NCBI GenBank assembly: GCA_002104945.1
Contig: MCFH01000017.1
Span: 434,001 to 498,000, forward strand
Reading direction: 5' to 3'
From: Piromyces finnis
Lineage: Eukaryota; Neocallimastigomycota; Neocallimastigomycetes; Neocallimastigales; Neocallimastigaceae
DNA: 64,000 nucleotides
Made by a program: the position numbers and the translations under genes. The notes beneath the pieces were generated by a model, which was not told the DNA's origin, did no database searches, and was given only the letters and a program-made list of their open reading frames with translations. Below are positions 38,951 through 50,196 of the stretch, piece by piece. Positions within the stretch are counted from its first letter, which is position 1; every line of letters begins with the position of its first letter.

Positions 38951-39918
38951 CTTGTCCTAAGAGATTTAGGAACATAAATAAGATTATTATATAACAAAAA
39001 TCCTTCATTATCAATAATAACTTTATCAATATTTTTAATAGGTGCATTACATGCAGAACCATTCATTTTAAATTGGACAATAGAATTATACAAATCGTCA
39101 TTTTTAAGTTCTAATAAAATAGAATCGATTAACGGTTTATTATCGCTATGATGAAGCGAAATAGTAAGACAAGAAACATCAGAATTAATATTATTTACTA
39201 AATGGTCACTTCTACGAGACAGGATATCAGGCTTACCAGCTCTATAAATGAGTTTAAAATCAAATCTGGATAAGAACAAATTCCATCTAATTTGTCTCTG
39301 AGATAACATTTCAGGTTTTCTAGGAAATGTTAAATTCTTGTGATCAGTATAAATTATGAACGGATGGCGTGCACCTTCTAAATAATGACGCCATTCTTCA
39401 AGAGCAACTACAATAGCTAAAAGTTCCTTGTCATATATAGGATAGTTTCTTTGACAACTCGTCAAACTTTTAGAAAGAAATGCAATAGGATGTAATTTGC
39501 CATCAAATTCTTGAGAGAGAATAGCACCGACAGCATAATTACTAGCATCAGTTTCTACAATAAATTGATTATTACTATCCGCATGTTTCAGAATAGGAGC
39601 TGACGTGAACAGAGATTTTAATAAAATAAAAGCGTCCTAATCTTCTTTCACCCAGTTAAAAGCAACATTCTTTCTAGTGAGTTTGTGAAGAGGGTTTGCA
39701 ATTTTAGCAAAGTCTTTAATAAAAATTCTGTAATAGTTGCATAAACCAATAAAAGACTGAACCTCTTTAACATTCTTGGGAACCGGCCAATCGAGAATTG
39801 CTTTAACTTTATTCTCATCCATTTGCAATCCATCCTTTGAAATGACATAACCAAGAAAAGTGGTTTTCTCAACATCAAACTCACATTTTTCTAATTTAAC
39901 ATAAAGATTATTTTCAAG
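38951..39918 (-). pseudogene. Gypsy-A RT thumb/connection and RNase H
   Basis: This continues the gag-pol frame past the TAA at 39921-39919: [19 protein letters not shown], then VPKNVKEVQSFIGLCNYYR, then RNase H residues ([52 protein letters not shown]). A second in-frame stop, TAG at 39639-39637, falls where relatives have Gln, consistent with one C-to-T change. Both stops are point changes in an otherwise open frame. Confidence 0.85.
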
Positions 39919-42162
39919 TTATTTCTTAAGTACCTTTTTAACATGCTCATGATGTTCTTCGATATTATTAGAATAAATAAGAATATCATCAATATATGAG
40001 ATAACAAAATCGTCTAAATAGTCACTAAGGACATCGTTAATGAAGTGTTGAAAAGTTGCAGGTGCATTCTTTAATCCAAAAGGCATAACTAGATATTCAA
40101 AATGTCCATATCTAGTACAAAAAGCCGTTTTGTATTCATCACCTTCTTTAATACGAACAAGATTATAAGCGGATTTAAGGTCTAATTTAGTAAAAATCTT
40201 AGCATTTTTCACCCTATCCAAAAGGTCACTAATTAAAGGTAAAGGATATGAATTACGAATGGTAATATCATTCAACTTTCTATAATCGATACAAAGTCTT
40301 AGGGAGCCATCCTTCTTTTTAACAAATAAAATTGGGGCACCAGCAGGAGACGATGATTTCCTAATAAAACCTTTATTTAAATTATCATCAATATATTTTT
40401 TAAGTTCCTCTCTTTCAACTTCAGTTAATGGATACAAAGGTCCATAAAATAAAGTCGAATCATCTTTAAGTTTGATTTCACAATCATAAGGTCTATGAGG
40501 AGGTAACACTTCACAATTTTTTTCATTAAACACTTCACTAAATTCTAAATATTGGGTTGGTACGGCGACCAATTTATCTTTATTAATATCTTTTCCATTA
40601 TTATTATTATTACTACATGATTCATTATCATTATTACATGTTTCATTAATTTTTGTTACAATACATTTAACTTTTTTATTAAAACTAATATATTCATCAT
40701 CGCTATCATCTTCATCATTGATGGTTCTAACAAGGCGGCCTTTAACATATTCTTTTTCTTCATTGTTTGGGACAGAGGGATCTACTTTCGGCTTTTTGGT
40801 CAAGCTTCGGTCGAGAACATCATGATCTAACTGATCATCCTTTGACTTCTTTCTTGGTTTTCTCTTTCTTTTGCCTTTATTACAATGTCTGGCACAATAA
40901 CCAGAACTAAAAGCGATTTTCTTAGAGTCGTAGAAAGCATTTGGATTATGCTTCTTTATCCACGGCAAACCAAGAATAACATCAACACCGGGGACTTGTA
41001 ATCCATAAAGTTGAATTACTTCGAAGTGATTTTTGCAACGGAGCATGCACTTCTCAGTCCTTTCCCAAACACTAACAACTCCATCACTAACACCTGAAAC
41101 ACGGAATGGTTCCACTTTTTCCAAATTAATACCAAGTTCTTCAGCAAGACTTGGATTAATGAAATTTAATTCAGAACCCGAATCAATTAAAACCTTAATT
41201 TTAACTTCCGAGACTTCATTGGTACTTAAGTAAAAGTCCACAAGGTTTAAATCACTTTTCACTCCCTTGACTCCAACTTTGTAAATTTTTGGATTAACAA
41301 TTTTTGGAGTCCTTTCTTTCACAATTCTTAACACTTTTCTGGACTTTACTCTATTAGGACAATTAAACTTTAAATGTCCTGGTTGTTTACAAAGAAAACA
41401 TAACCCCTTTTTCTTTTCTTCTTCAAAGTTGTCTATGTTTTCATTGTAATTTTTACTTGATCCTTGGATATTCACATACCTTTTGCGTTTATTTTCTCTA
41501 CTAATTCTAAATACATCCACATCCATAGGATCGTTAGCCCTTCTACCATTAAAATAAAATTCACTTAGAGAATTCCTTTTCATCATATCTTCAACTAAAA
41601 TAGTTGAAGAAATCAATTGTTCAATTGAAGTTGGGTTTGATTCAATGAAAGCCAACTTCTCCCTAAGTGGTGGTAATAAACCTTTCAGAAACATGTAGAT
41701 TTTTGCGCTGTCATTAAAGCTTGAATTTTGGCTAATACGTTGAAACTCGGTAATGTAATCTAATACCTGACCAAGTTTCCTTTGGCGAAGATTATCTAAT
41801 TTACCGTTAGCAACAACGGTATCATATCTATAACTGCCAAAATTAGCCTTCAACCTATCTACAAATTCATCATAATGGTTTAAAACCCCACTATTATTCT
41901 TCATCAACACTGAAGCCCATTCCAAAGGTTTACCAGAGAAGTATGATATAACAAAGTCGACCTTGACTCGATCTGTATTATACAGTGTCGGTCGAGTACG
42001 AAATACCAACTCAACTCTGGTTAAAAATCCATCCAATTCTCTTTGTTTACCAGAAAATATCGGTAGAGCATTAATAATGTTCCCCGAATTCCCAGAAACA
42101 CCCACAGTCCTATCACCCATCTCTAAATTTAAACTTTCAAACTCACTAATTAAGGCCTCCAA
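39919..42162 (-). CDS. Gypsy-A gag, protease and reverse transcriptase
   Basis: The frame runs from ATG at 42162 through gag ([19 protein letters not shown]), zinc knuckle [14 protein letters not shown], protease [12 protein letters not shown], a Glu/Asn-rich spacer, and reverse transcriptase to the [10 protein letters not shown] catalytic motif. It ends at a TAA (39921-39919) where a Leu codon is expected. The 747 residues are the first part of a single gag-pol polyprotein. The element copies its RNA to cDNA in cytoplasmic particles. Because pol is interrupted, this copy could supply gag and protease but not complete pol. It is closely related to the dead copy at 430-3700. Confidence 0.9.
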   Translation of the reverse strand: MEALISEFESLNLEMGDRTVGVSGNSGNIINALPIFSGKQRELDGFLTRVELVFRTRPTLYNTDRVKVDFVISYFSGKPLEWASVLMKNNSGVLNHYDEFVDRLKANFGSYRYDTVVANGKLDNLRQRKLGQVLDYITEFQRISQNSSFNDSAKIYMFLKGLLPPLREKLAFIESNPTSIEQLISSTILVEDMMKRNSLSEFYFNGRRANDPMDVDVFRISRENKRKRYVNIQGSSKNYNENIDNFEEEKKKGLCFLCKQPGHLKFNCPNRVKSRKVLRIVKERTPKIVNPKIYKVGVKGVKSDLNLVDFYLSTNEVSEVKIKVLIDSGSELNFINPSLAEELGINLEKVEPFRVSGVSDGVVSVWERTEKCMLRCKNHFEVIQLYGLQVPGVDVILGLPWIKKHNPNAFYDSKKIAFSSGYCARHCNKGKRKRKPRKKSKDDQLDHDVLDRSLTKKPKVDPSVPNNEEKEYVKGRLVRTINDEDDSDDEYISFNKKVKCIVTKINETCNNDNESCSNNNNNGKDINKDKLVAVPTQYLEFSEVFNEKNCEVLPPHRPYDCEIKLKDDSTLFYGPLYPLTEVEREELKKYIDDNLNKGFIRKSSSPAGAPILFVKKKDGSLRLCIDYRKLNDITIRNSYPLPLISDLLDRVKNAKIFTKLDLKSAYNLVRIKEGDEYKTAFCTRYGHFEYLVMPFGLKNAPATFQHFINDVLSDYLDDFVISYIDDILIYSNNIEEHHEHVKKVLKK

Positions 42163-42533
42163 CGTAAACTATTAAATAAAATAAAAAATGTTTTCTTACT
42201 ACTGTTTCAAGTAAGTAATCTTAATTTTTTTTTTTTACACTAATACAATCTATTTAAATACAAAAGTTATTCAAACGCGTTCTGCAAAGCAGTGTCGAAC
42301 AAGTTTTGTATCTATATATTGATTCCTTCGGCTATAGTAGCTGTAGAATTCCTTTAACTAGGGCAGCAACAGAGTTTAACCTATAATTGTTTCAGTAATT
42401 CTTCTTCTATGGTAGCAACCAAGTTCTTCTATAAATTCTTCTTCTGTGGTAGCAACCAAGTACTTCGGTAGATTCTTCTTCTGACAGTAGTAGATATCCT
42501 AACGTACTCTTGAAGTAGTTAGGTAATTGTTAT
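42163..42533 (-). other. Gypsy-A 5' leader with short repeats
   Basis: Non-coding leader between the 5' LTR (which ends at 42534) and the gag ATG. It contains about 2.5 copies of a 37-base unit (ATTCTTCTTCTRTGGTAGCA, starts at 42398, 42435 and 42471). Confidence 0.6.
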
Positions 42534-42660
42534 TGTAATGGCGACACAGAAAGAATAGATTAGGATATCTATTCTATTACAATAACACAAAATTTAAAAT
42601 AAAATAAAAAATTGTTTTATTAAAAATATCTTTTATTATAATAGAAATTTTATTAATAAC
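42534..42660 (-). mobile_element. Gypsy-A 5' LTR, first part (LTR-A, interrupted)
   Basis: TGTAATGGCGACACAGAAAG to TTAATAAC matches 35353 onward. The LTR is cut after ATAAC at 42656-42660 by Gypsy-B; the remainder is at 48629-49119. Confidence 0.85.
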
Positions 42661-43449
42661 TGTAAAAGTATAAAATTTAAAACAGATTTTATACTTAAAA
42701 CAAAACAATTTTTATTAACACAAAAATAAAAAATAAAACATTAAATTTTTATTTTAAAAATCATTTTATTTAAAACTCTTAAAAAGATTATTAACTATAT
42801 AATAGTTAATAATTAAAAAATTGAAAATAACAATTACATCGATTTAATAAACAAAAATTACATGTATTTATATTTTTTCATAATTATATTCTAATATATT
42901 ATTCTATTTAAATAAACATATATTTAATATAAAATAAACAAAACTAATTTAATTAAATAATAAAATAACAGAACTAAACTAAACTAATTCATTATACTTT
43001 TAATTCAATTTGAGTAAACTCAAAATTGAATAAAGCCCATGTATTTATTATAAATTAGTTTAATATTATCAATACTAATCTTAATATATTTCCTATTGAA
43101 ATATAAATAAATCTATTTTTAAAACTAAGTTAAAATTATTAAACTATTCTAAATTTAAATAAAAAAGTATAATCTATTCTAAAATTAAATAAAAAGTATT
43201 TAAAAAATATTTTAATTATTTAAAATATTTGAAATATTTAAATTTAATTAAAAATCTTTTATTCCTTAAACTTAAATATTTATCTTAATTTAAATTTAAC
43301 GGAATTATTATAAAATAATTTATTATTAAATTATTATTCCATAAAATTTATTCAAAAATTTTATAATCAGTTTTACTAAATATTAATTTATTATTTAATA
43401 ATTAATAATTAATTATTAAATAATCTAAAGATATATATTATATCTTTAC
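42661..43449 (-). mobile_element. 3' LTR of Gypsy-B (family LTR-B)
   Basis: About 790 bases, + strand ends TGTAAAAG...ATCTTTACA. It is followed on the element side by a purine tract (coding strand TTAAAGGGCGAGAT, + 43450-43463), the expected position of a polypurine tract for a minus-strand element. It is nearly identical to 47839-48628. Confidence 0.85.
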
Positions 43450-46186
43450 AATCTCGCCCTTTAAGTCGAGCTCCTGCGAGATTATTTTCTTGAAGAAATT
43501 TAAATAACAAATGGTTACTACTTTTTCTAAATCATAACATTGTTAAAAAAATATATAAGTATTTAATTTATTTATACTCTTATTATCATTCTTGTTACTT
43601 ATACATAATTCTAATAATTTATCTAAAACTTAATCATCAAGAATTCATTTGTTTTTATATTCAGATTGTGGTTATTTATAAATTGTTTTCTATTAACATT
43701 TTTATTTAAGTATTCAAAACAAAACATTTACTTAAGTTTCAAATTTTTATTTATTCAATTCTTCTTGATCATCATGACTTTTATAATCTTCTTATGCATG
43801 ATTAAAATTCTATTTTACAATTTTAATACTTTTTATTAATACTTATAATAATCTGTTCAACTTTCTTTGATTTATTAGCTGAAGAAATTTCAATATTAAA
43901 TTTTAAATTAAATCCATAGTTTGTATAAAATTGAAATTGATTGATTGATTACAATAAAATATTATAAGTAGATTCCAATATAACAATCAATTCGATTTTA
44001 TTAACCAACGGAGATATTGGAACAATATCTCGTTCACCCTCTCATTTAAATGAAAAGTCTGTGATAAAATTTATATTAAATATATCAAACAGACAATTCT
44101 AAAATTATAAAGAAAATAGCATTTAGAGAGTATTAAATGTTTTTTATTATTGTACAAACTTTAAACCAAGTGGAACTTATTTTTTTTAAAGGTTATTATT
44201 AAGCAAATAAATATAACAAAATTCTTAGTAATAAAATATTTGTAAAAAAATTAACATTCATTAATAATAATGGAAAGACATCATTCAATAATTATATTAA
44301 CTATACCACTATTTTTTTTTAATCTTATTATTAAATAAACAAAAGTGGTATCAAGTCATCAAGTAAATACTATAATTTAATTAACAAATTTATCATTTTT
44401 AGATGTTTTTAAAATACTTTTAGCATATTTATAATTCTCTTTTATTTTATAATTTATCAATATATGGTATTATAAAATTATTTCTTTTTTAAAAATTTAA
44501 CAATGAATTCATAAATTTAAATATCATCAATAAAACATCACAGAATTGATATAAACATATACATAATGTTGTACTAAATATTATTAATTATAAAGTAATT
44601 AAAATACTTCATCAAAAGCATCACTTAAAATATTAAAATAGAGCTGATACATTTTTGAATAAAAGGTATGATAATAAATTAAAAATGCCATATAAAGATT
44701 AAAGCAATTTTAAATTCATCACCTTATTTAATTCTTACTAAGCTATTGATATATTTAAATTTAGTTTAAAAACATATTTTACTCCATTTATCTTATTTAT
44801 TGATTAAAGGAATATATGAATTTCAATAATTATATCATTTAATTTCCTACAATCAATATATAGTAATTTTAGTTATCAATCTCATTATAATTCCATTAAA
44901 AAGAATTGTATAAAGATTAAAATCTTTTTTTTTTCCTTTATAAAGTTCGTTTTATTAAGTACATAAAAACTATTCATTTATTAAAAACTCTTATAATTAT
45001 TATACATATTACATTAATTTATATTTGTTTTATTCATTATATTTATTACATTTATCATATTTATTAACTTATTATATTTATTAATTTATTCTATTTATTA
45101 CATTTATCATATTTATTTATTCTATTTATTAATTTATTCTATTTTTTACATTTTATTATATTTTTTTTTCATTTGTTGTATTTATTAATTCTATTTTTTT
45201 TTTAATTATTATTAATACTAACTATTATATTATCAAATTGTTACTATTACTAAAACTATTCCTCATTAATTTCTATTATAGCTATTTCTAATTCTACAAT
45301 ACTAATACATTACAATCATATTTATTTTTTAAATTACATTTATTATAATCAAAATTATTTAGATAATATTATTTTCCAGAGGACGAATGTACTTAACATT
45401 TTGTTATAATCCTCCACAATTCAGTAATTCATTAAGTTTCTTTTTAAAACATTGGAATTTTCAAATTTATTATTTTCATTACTGAATTGTTCTTCTTTCT
45501 TGATTCTTTTTATTTTCATTTTATTCTTTATAAAATCAAGATAAATGAAATTAAGAACAGATCCAGAATAGATTAATTTTCTAGCTCTGATTTCACTACC
45601 ATCATATTATTAAGAATAAAAAAATATTACACTCATTTCTTATTATATATTTATTTAACTTTATAATTATTCAATCAAAACTACTATATTAATTTATTCA
45701 AGTTATTTGAATCTTTTAAATATAAAACTTACTTCTTAATAAAAATATAAACTTATTAACTAGATATACAATAACTTCTTTATAATAAATTCAAATCAAA
45801 TTAAATTTGTGAATTTATTCTACAATTATAAGAAATTCTTTATTTAATTAATTTATTTTAATTTATTAATTATAAAAAACATAATTTATTTAACAACTAA
45901 ATTTGTAAAACCTCCTCATATTGAATTCAAATTATTTTAATTATTTATTCTTAATCATTTGTTTAATAAATTATTTAATAAACTATTACAATCAAATTAT
46001 CTTAATTTACTAAATATAAAAATAATTTTTTTTTTAATAAATGTATAACTTTTTAAATAACTAAATTTGTATTGACTTTTGTTGATAAATTCAAATCAAA
46101 TTAAAAATGCTTTAAATTTATATTCTAATTATTAAGAATTTTCTATTTAGTCAAATATTCAGTTATATAAAATACACCTTTATATA
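43450..46186 (-). pseudogene. Decayed internal region of Gypsy-B
   Basis: No open frame survives, but DNA-level traces of pol are in the expected minus-strand order. These are an integrase stretch near 43995-44065 (reads VNEILFQYLRWLI), reverse transcriptase stretches near 44700-44930, and a protease-like stretch with an aspartyl region near 45535-45600. Base content is far more AT-rich than Gypsy-A. Gag traces continue in the repeat array to the right. Confidence 0.65.
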
Positions 46187-47290
46187 AAAGAAGTCGACCT
46201 GACTCCATCCTATCAACTGGTGTCAGCGAATTCTTTATAAAGTATAAAACATGTTATTACAATGAATTTAAATTTTTTTTTTTTTAAGCTCGTTTTCGTA
46301 TTACTTCATAATATTTTAATATATTATTTAATAAACTTCTTAATTGTATTTATCCAATTTAATTAATAATATATAATCCTTGAATATATTTTATTTATTT
46401 AGTTAGTTAATCGAATTTATATTGTATCTTCATATTAAAGAAGTCGACCTGACTCTATCCTTTAAAGAAAAGGTGTCATCGAATTATTTATTTAGTATAA
46501 AATTAAATTATTTTAAAAGTGATTTTAAATATCAAATCATTTTCTAACTTCATTAAATAAAATTATATATTTCAAATTTTCAAGTTAAATTAATTTATAG
46601 TATTTTCAATTTAATTTATTATATACTATTTCCCAAAAAGATGTCGATCTGACTCTGTCCTCTAAAAAGGTGTCATCGAAATCTTATTATAATAAAGAAT
46701 AATTTATTTATTTAACTAACTTTACACATTTATTACTTTTACTTTTATTGTAAAATTTTAATTCATTTCTTAATTTTAATTTATTATATACTATATCTAA
46801 AAGATGTCGCTCAGACTCTATCCTATCAAAAGGTGTCGAGCGAGGTCTTTTAAGTATATAATAAATTCATTTCAAATTTACTTATTATATAATCAAATTT
46901 TAATTTGTTTTAATTATATATTCAATTTAATTTATTATATACAATATCTAAAGATGTCGCTCAGACTCTATCCTATCAAAAGGTGTCGAGCGAGGTCTTT
47001 TAAGTATATAATAAGTTCATTTCAAAATAACAATTAATAATTCATTCAAATAAGTGAAATCAACATACTAATTCACTTATTTCTCAATATATTTAAATAA
47101 TTTTAAAATTTTATTAACTTTTTCTTAATTTTCTTTCTTTTTAAATAAGTTTTAATTTTCTTACTTTGCAATTAATTTTTTGATTTAATTTACTCTTTTA
47201 ATTGTATATATCCAATTTAATTTATAATATACTATGTATAAAAGATGTCGCTCAGACTCTATCCTATCAAACGGTGTCGAGCGAGTTCTT
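46187..47290 (-). repeat. Six-copy array of a gag-derived motif
   Basis: Conserved cores of about 50 bases lie at 46187, 46436, 46636, 46799, 46950 and 47240, separated by AT-rich spacers. They read approximately AGATGTCGCTCAGACTCTAT then CCTATCAAAAGGTGTCGAGC. They match the Gypsy-A gag segment at about 41952-42003 (coding for [14 protein letters not shown]). In every copy the two ends of the core remain complementary. Confidence 0.75.
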
Positions 47291-47779
47291 TTTATAGTAT
47301 ATTATAATTAAATTTAATTTTAAAAGAGTTTCATCAATTTAAAAACAAGAGTATTTCATAAATATATTTCTATTAGTATTACAGATAGATTTTGTATATA
47401 AAGATTTCATTGTTCCATACAGTAGAGTTACACTTATTCCAATTCCAATATAAAAAGGAAAGTTTCACAGAGTAGAAGTTCCACAAGCAAAGTTCCACGA
47501 GATTCGTTCAAAAGAATTCCACGAAGGAAGGATTTCACAAGGTAGTGTTCCACAAGTAGGTAAAAATTCCACAATTATAGTTCCACAAAGTAGTGTTTCA
47601 CAAAATTTATCTAGAAAGTAGGGTAACACAAAATTAATGTTACACTGACAGAAGTTACACCATAAATAGTTCCACAAGGTAGGCTTCTCAAGTAGACAAA
47701 AAAAAATTTCCGAAGAGAAAAAATTTCCGAAAAGTTCCAAATTTTCTACGGTAGCAATTCCCAATGTTGTAACTTCAGA
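47291..47779 (-). other. Gypsy-B leader with TTCCACAAG repeats
   Basis: Roughly a dozen short imperfect repeats of GTTCCACAAGGTAG lie between 47460 and 47700. The long minus-strand frame here (Cys/Trp/Leu-rich) is a by-product of these repeats. Confidence 0.6.
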
Positions 47780-47838
47780 AAATAAAAAATTGTTTTATTA
47801 AAAATATCTTTTATTATAATAGAAATTTTATTAATAAC
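47780..47838 (-). repeat. Misplaced 59-base LTR-A fragment
   Basis: Identical to 42602-42660, i.e. the LTR-A sequence that precedes the other LTR-B copy, ending in the same ATAAC. Confidence 0.85.
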
Positions 47839-48628
47839 TGTAAAAGTATAAAATTTAAAACAGATTTTATACTTAAAACAAAACAATTTTTATTAACACA
47901 AAAATAAAAAATAAAACATTAAATTTTTATTTTAAAAATCATTTTATTTAAAACTCTTAAAAAGATTATTAACTATATAATAGTTAATAATTAAAAAATT
48001 GAAAATAACAATTACATCGATTTAATAAACAAAAATTACATGTATTTATATTTTTTCATAATTATATTCTAATATATTATTCTATTTAAATAAACATATA
48101 TTTAATATAAAATAAACAAAACTAATTTAATTAAATAATAAAATAACAGAACTAAACTAAACTAATTCATTATACTTTTAATTCAATTTGAGTAAACTCA
48201 AAATTGAATAAAGCCCATGTATTTTCTATAAATTAGTTTAATATTATCAATACTAATCTTAATATATTTCCTATTGAAATATAAATAAATCTATTTTTAA
48301 AACTAAGTTAAAATTATTAAACTATTCTAAATTTAAATAAAAAAGTATAATCTATTCTAAAATTAAATAAAAAGTATTTAAAAAATATTTTAATTATTTA
48401 AAATATTTGAAATATTTAAATTTAATTAAAAATCTTTTATTCCTTAAACTTAAATATTTATCTTAATTTAAATTTAACGGAATTATTATAAAATAATTTA
48501 TTATTAAATTATTATTCCATAAAATTTATTCAAAAATTTTATAATCAGTTTTACTAAATATTAATTTATTATTTAATAATTAATAATTAATTATTAAATA
48601 ATCTAAAGATATATATTATATCTTTACA
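47839..48628 (-). mobile_element. 5' LTR of Gypsy-B (family LTR-B)
   Basis: Nearly identical to 42661-43449 (only about two to three differences noted). ATAAC follows at 48629-48633, matching ATAAC at 42656-42660, a 5-base target duplication. Confidence 0.85.
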
Positions 48629-49119
48629 ATAACAATTACATTGATAAAATGATGAAAAATATCTTCTATTTATATTTTTCCTAAATACATTTATATTATA
48701 TTATAACTATTTATTTCTTATATATTATTATTTAAAACCTACACTAAAATCTTAATTATTAATCGAATATTTAAACTATAACTATTTTAGTAAAATTAAA
48801 TAGGCAATTCAAATCAAATACTATTTAATTTGAATATGTGCCCATGTATTATTTATATATTAATCATTTATTATTTATATACTATTCATCTTTTTCTATC
48901 AAAAACAATACTAAAACTAAGAAATTAAATTGAGAAATTTAATTTATTTGTAAAACATTAAAAATAAATTAATAATTTATTTTGTTTCAAACTTTAATTA
49001 TTAATAAATAAATTATGTCTCATTTTCTTTTTCTGTAATATAAATTGTATAACTTAAACAATAATACTTGTGGCTAAAGTTACATTAAAGATATCAAGCT
49101 GAGGCGTTTGATATCTTTA
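48629..49119 (-). mobile_element. Gypsy-A 5' LTR, second part (LTR-A)
   Basis: Resumes the LTR-A sequence after the Gypsy-B insertion and matches 35482-35966. The final CA of the LTR is missing: ATATCTTTA runs directly into a copia fragment (TTTATAATTAATGG). Confidence 0.85.
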
Positions 49120-49238
49120 TAATTAATGGTGTTGAGTAAGTATTTTAAAATAAGAAGAATACAGTGCCAGTCTGAAACAGGATGGTTTTCACAAGATCGA
49201 ACAGCTTTATGTACGGCAAAAGAATAGACAGGTTTGGT
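49117..49238 (-). repeat. Second copy of a Copia-1 RNase H fragment
   Basis: About 123 bases differing by one base from 35226-35349, where the same segment flanks the other end of Gypsy-A. Confidence 0.9.
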
Positions 49239-49480
49239 GCCTTAAAAGTTTTATTATCTAAAACAAATTATAAGATTTTACAATAAAACAAAAACACAAA
49301 ATTAAAAAAAATAAAACAAAAAAATATCTTTTAAATTCTCTTTTATATAATTTATTTAGTTATAAAATGATAGTCAATAACAATTATATCGTTTTCATTA
49401 AGAAATTTTAAATGCATTTATATTTTTTACATATTATATTAATATATTATTCTATTTAATTTTTAATTATACACATATTC
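49239..49480 (-). mobile_element. LTR-B copy, first part (interrupted by Copia-2)
   Basis: TTAAAAGTTTTATTATCTAA onward aligns to LTR-B starts elsewhere. It is cut after TATTC (49476-49480) by Copia-2 and resumes at 55497. Confidence 0.75.
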
Positions 49481-49717
49481 TGTGAAAATAAAATACATTC
49501 CAAAATAATATTTTATGTATTTTTTATATATTTGTATTTTATAAAATTATAAATTAATATTGTACTACATTTTTTGTTCTTTGGTTATTTTTAAAATAAA
49601 GATTTAAGAAATTTTACAATATTTATATTATAAAATAAATATAAATAAATAAAAGATAATAAAAACCCAAATAGTTTTATAAATAAATTTAAGTGTAAAT
49701 TAAATTTATCCCTGACA
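49481..49717 (+). mobile_element. 5' LTR of Copia-2
   Basis: 237 bases, TGTGAAAATAAAATACATTC...CCCTGACA. It differs from the 3' LTR by about one substitution and one single-base indel. Left flank TATTC is repeated after the 3' LTR. The primer-binding site should start at 49718 (GATTAAGAGTC); I could not assign the primer tRNA. Confidence 0.95.
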
Positions 49718-49761
49718 GATTAAGAGTCTCAATTGCTCTTATATTTAAGTAGGTTTTTAAT

Positions 49762-50196
49762 ATGTCTAAAGGAAAATCTAACGGAGATACTGGATCAATT
49801 CCTATGTTTGATCCTACCATTATGTTAGGAAAGATCACTTATGAACTAAACAATAAAAATTTCATAACGTGGCAAATGTTCATGATGAACATTTTAAACT
49901 ACTATGGTCTTGAAGATTGGGTCGACGAAAACAAAACCCCAAAAATTAAAAATGATGAAGAAATGGATATCGATGGAGAAGAATATCTAAAAGCACCTTT
50001 TGAAGCAAATACATACTATGATAAGTCAGTAACAGAAAATGACTTGAAGACGGACAGAAATATCCAATTTTTAATTAGATATACCTTAGGTCCAAACTGC
50101 CAACAAGATATCCAAGATAGGTCGTTAACAAGCTACGAAATGTGGAAACTGTTAGAAGACATTTATTTAGGGGACAAAATAGAAAGAAAGAAAGAA
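49762..50196 (+). pseudogene. Copia-2 gag, N-terminal part
   Basis: Starts with ATG (MSKGKSNGDTG) 45 bases after the 5' LTR. It carries the copia gag-type segment YELNNKNFITWQMFMMNIL and ends prematurely at DKIERKKE. An AAAG-repeat stretch (about 50182-50195) has four extra bases compared with the pol frame, which reads ERKNRLIKETNSLKYDP on the other side. That slippage breaks what was one gag-pol frame. Confidence 0.85.

Noticed and set aside
46187-47290. CRISPR array
   Set aside because: Spacing is irregular (about 150-290 bases), the units derive from gag, and the organism is eukaryotic.
47465-47764. Cys/Leu/Trp-rich minus-strand frame as a real gene
   Set aside because: It overlies the TTCCACAAG repeats of the Gypsy-B leader, and its composition follows from the repeat.
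43450-47838. RIP-type C-to-T mutation of Gypsy-B
   Set aside because: Compared with Gypsy-A, many differences are transversions and indels as well as C/T changes, so simple AT-biased decay explains it; a dinucleotide index would decide.
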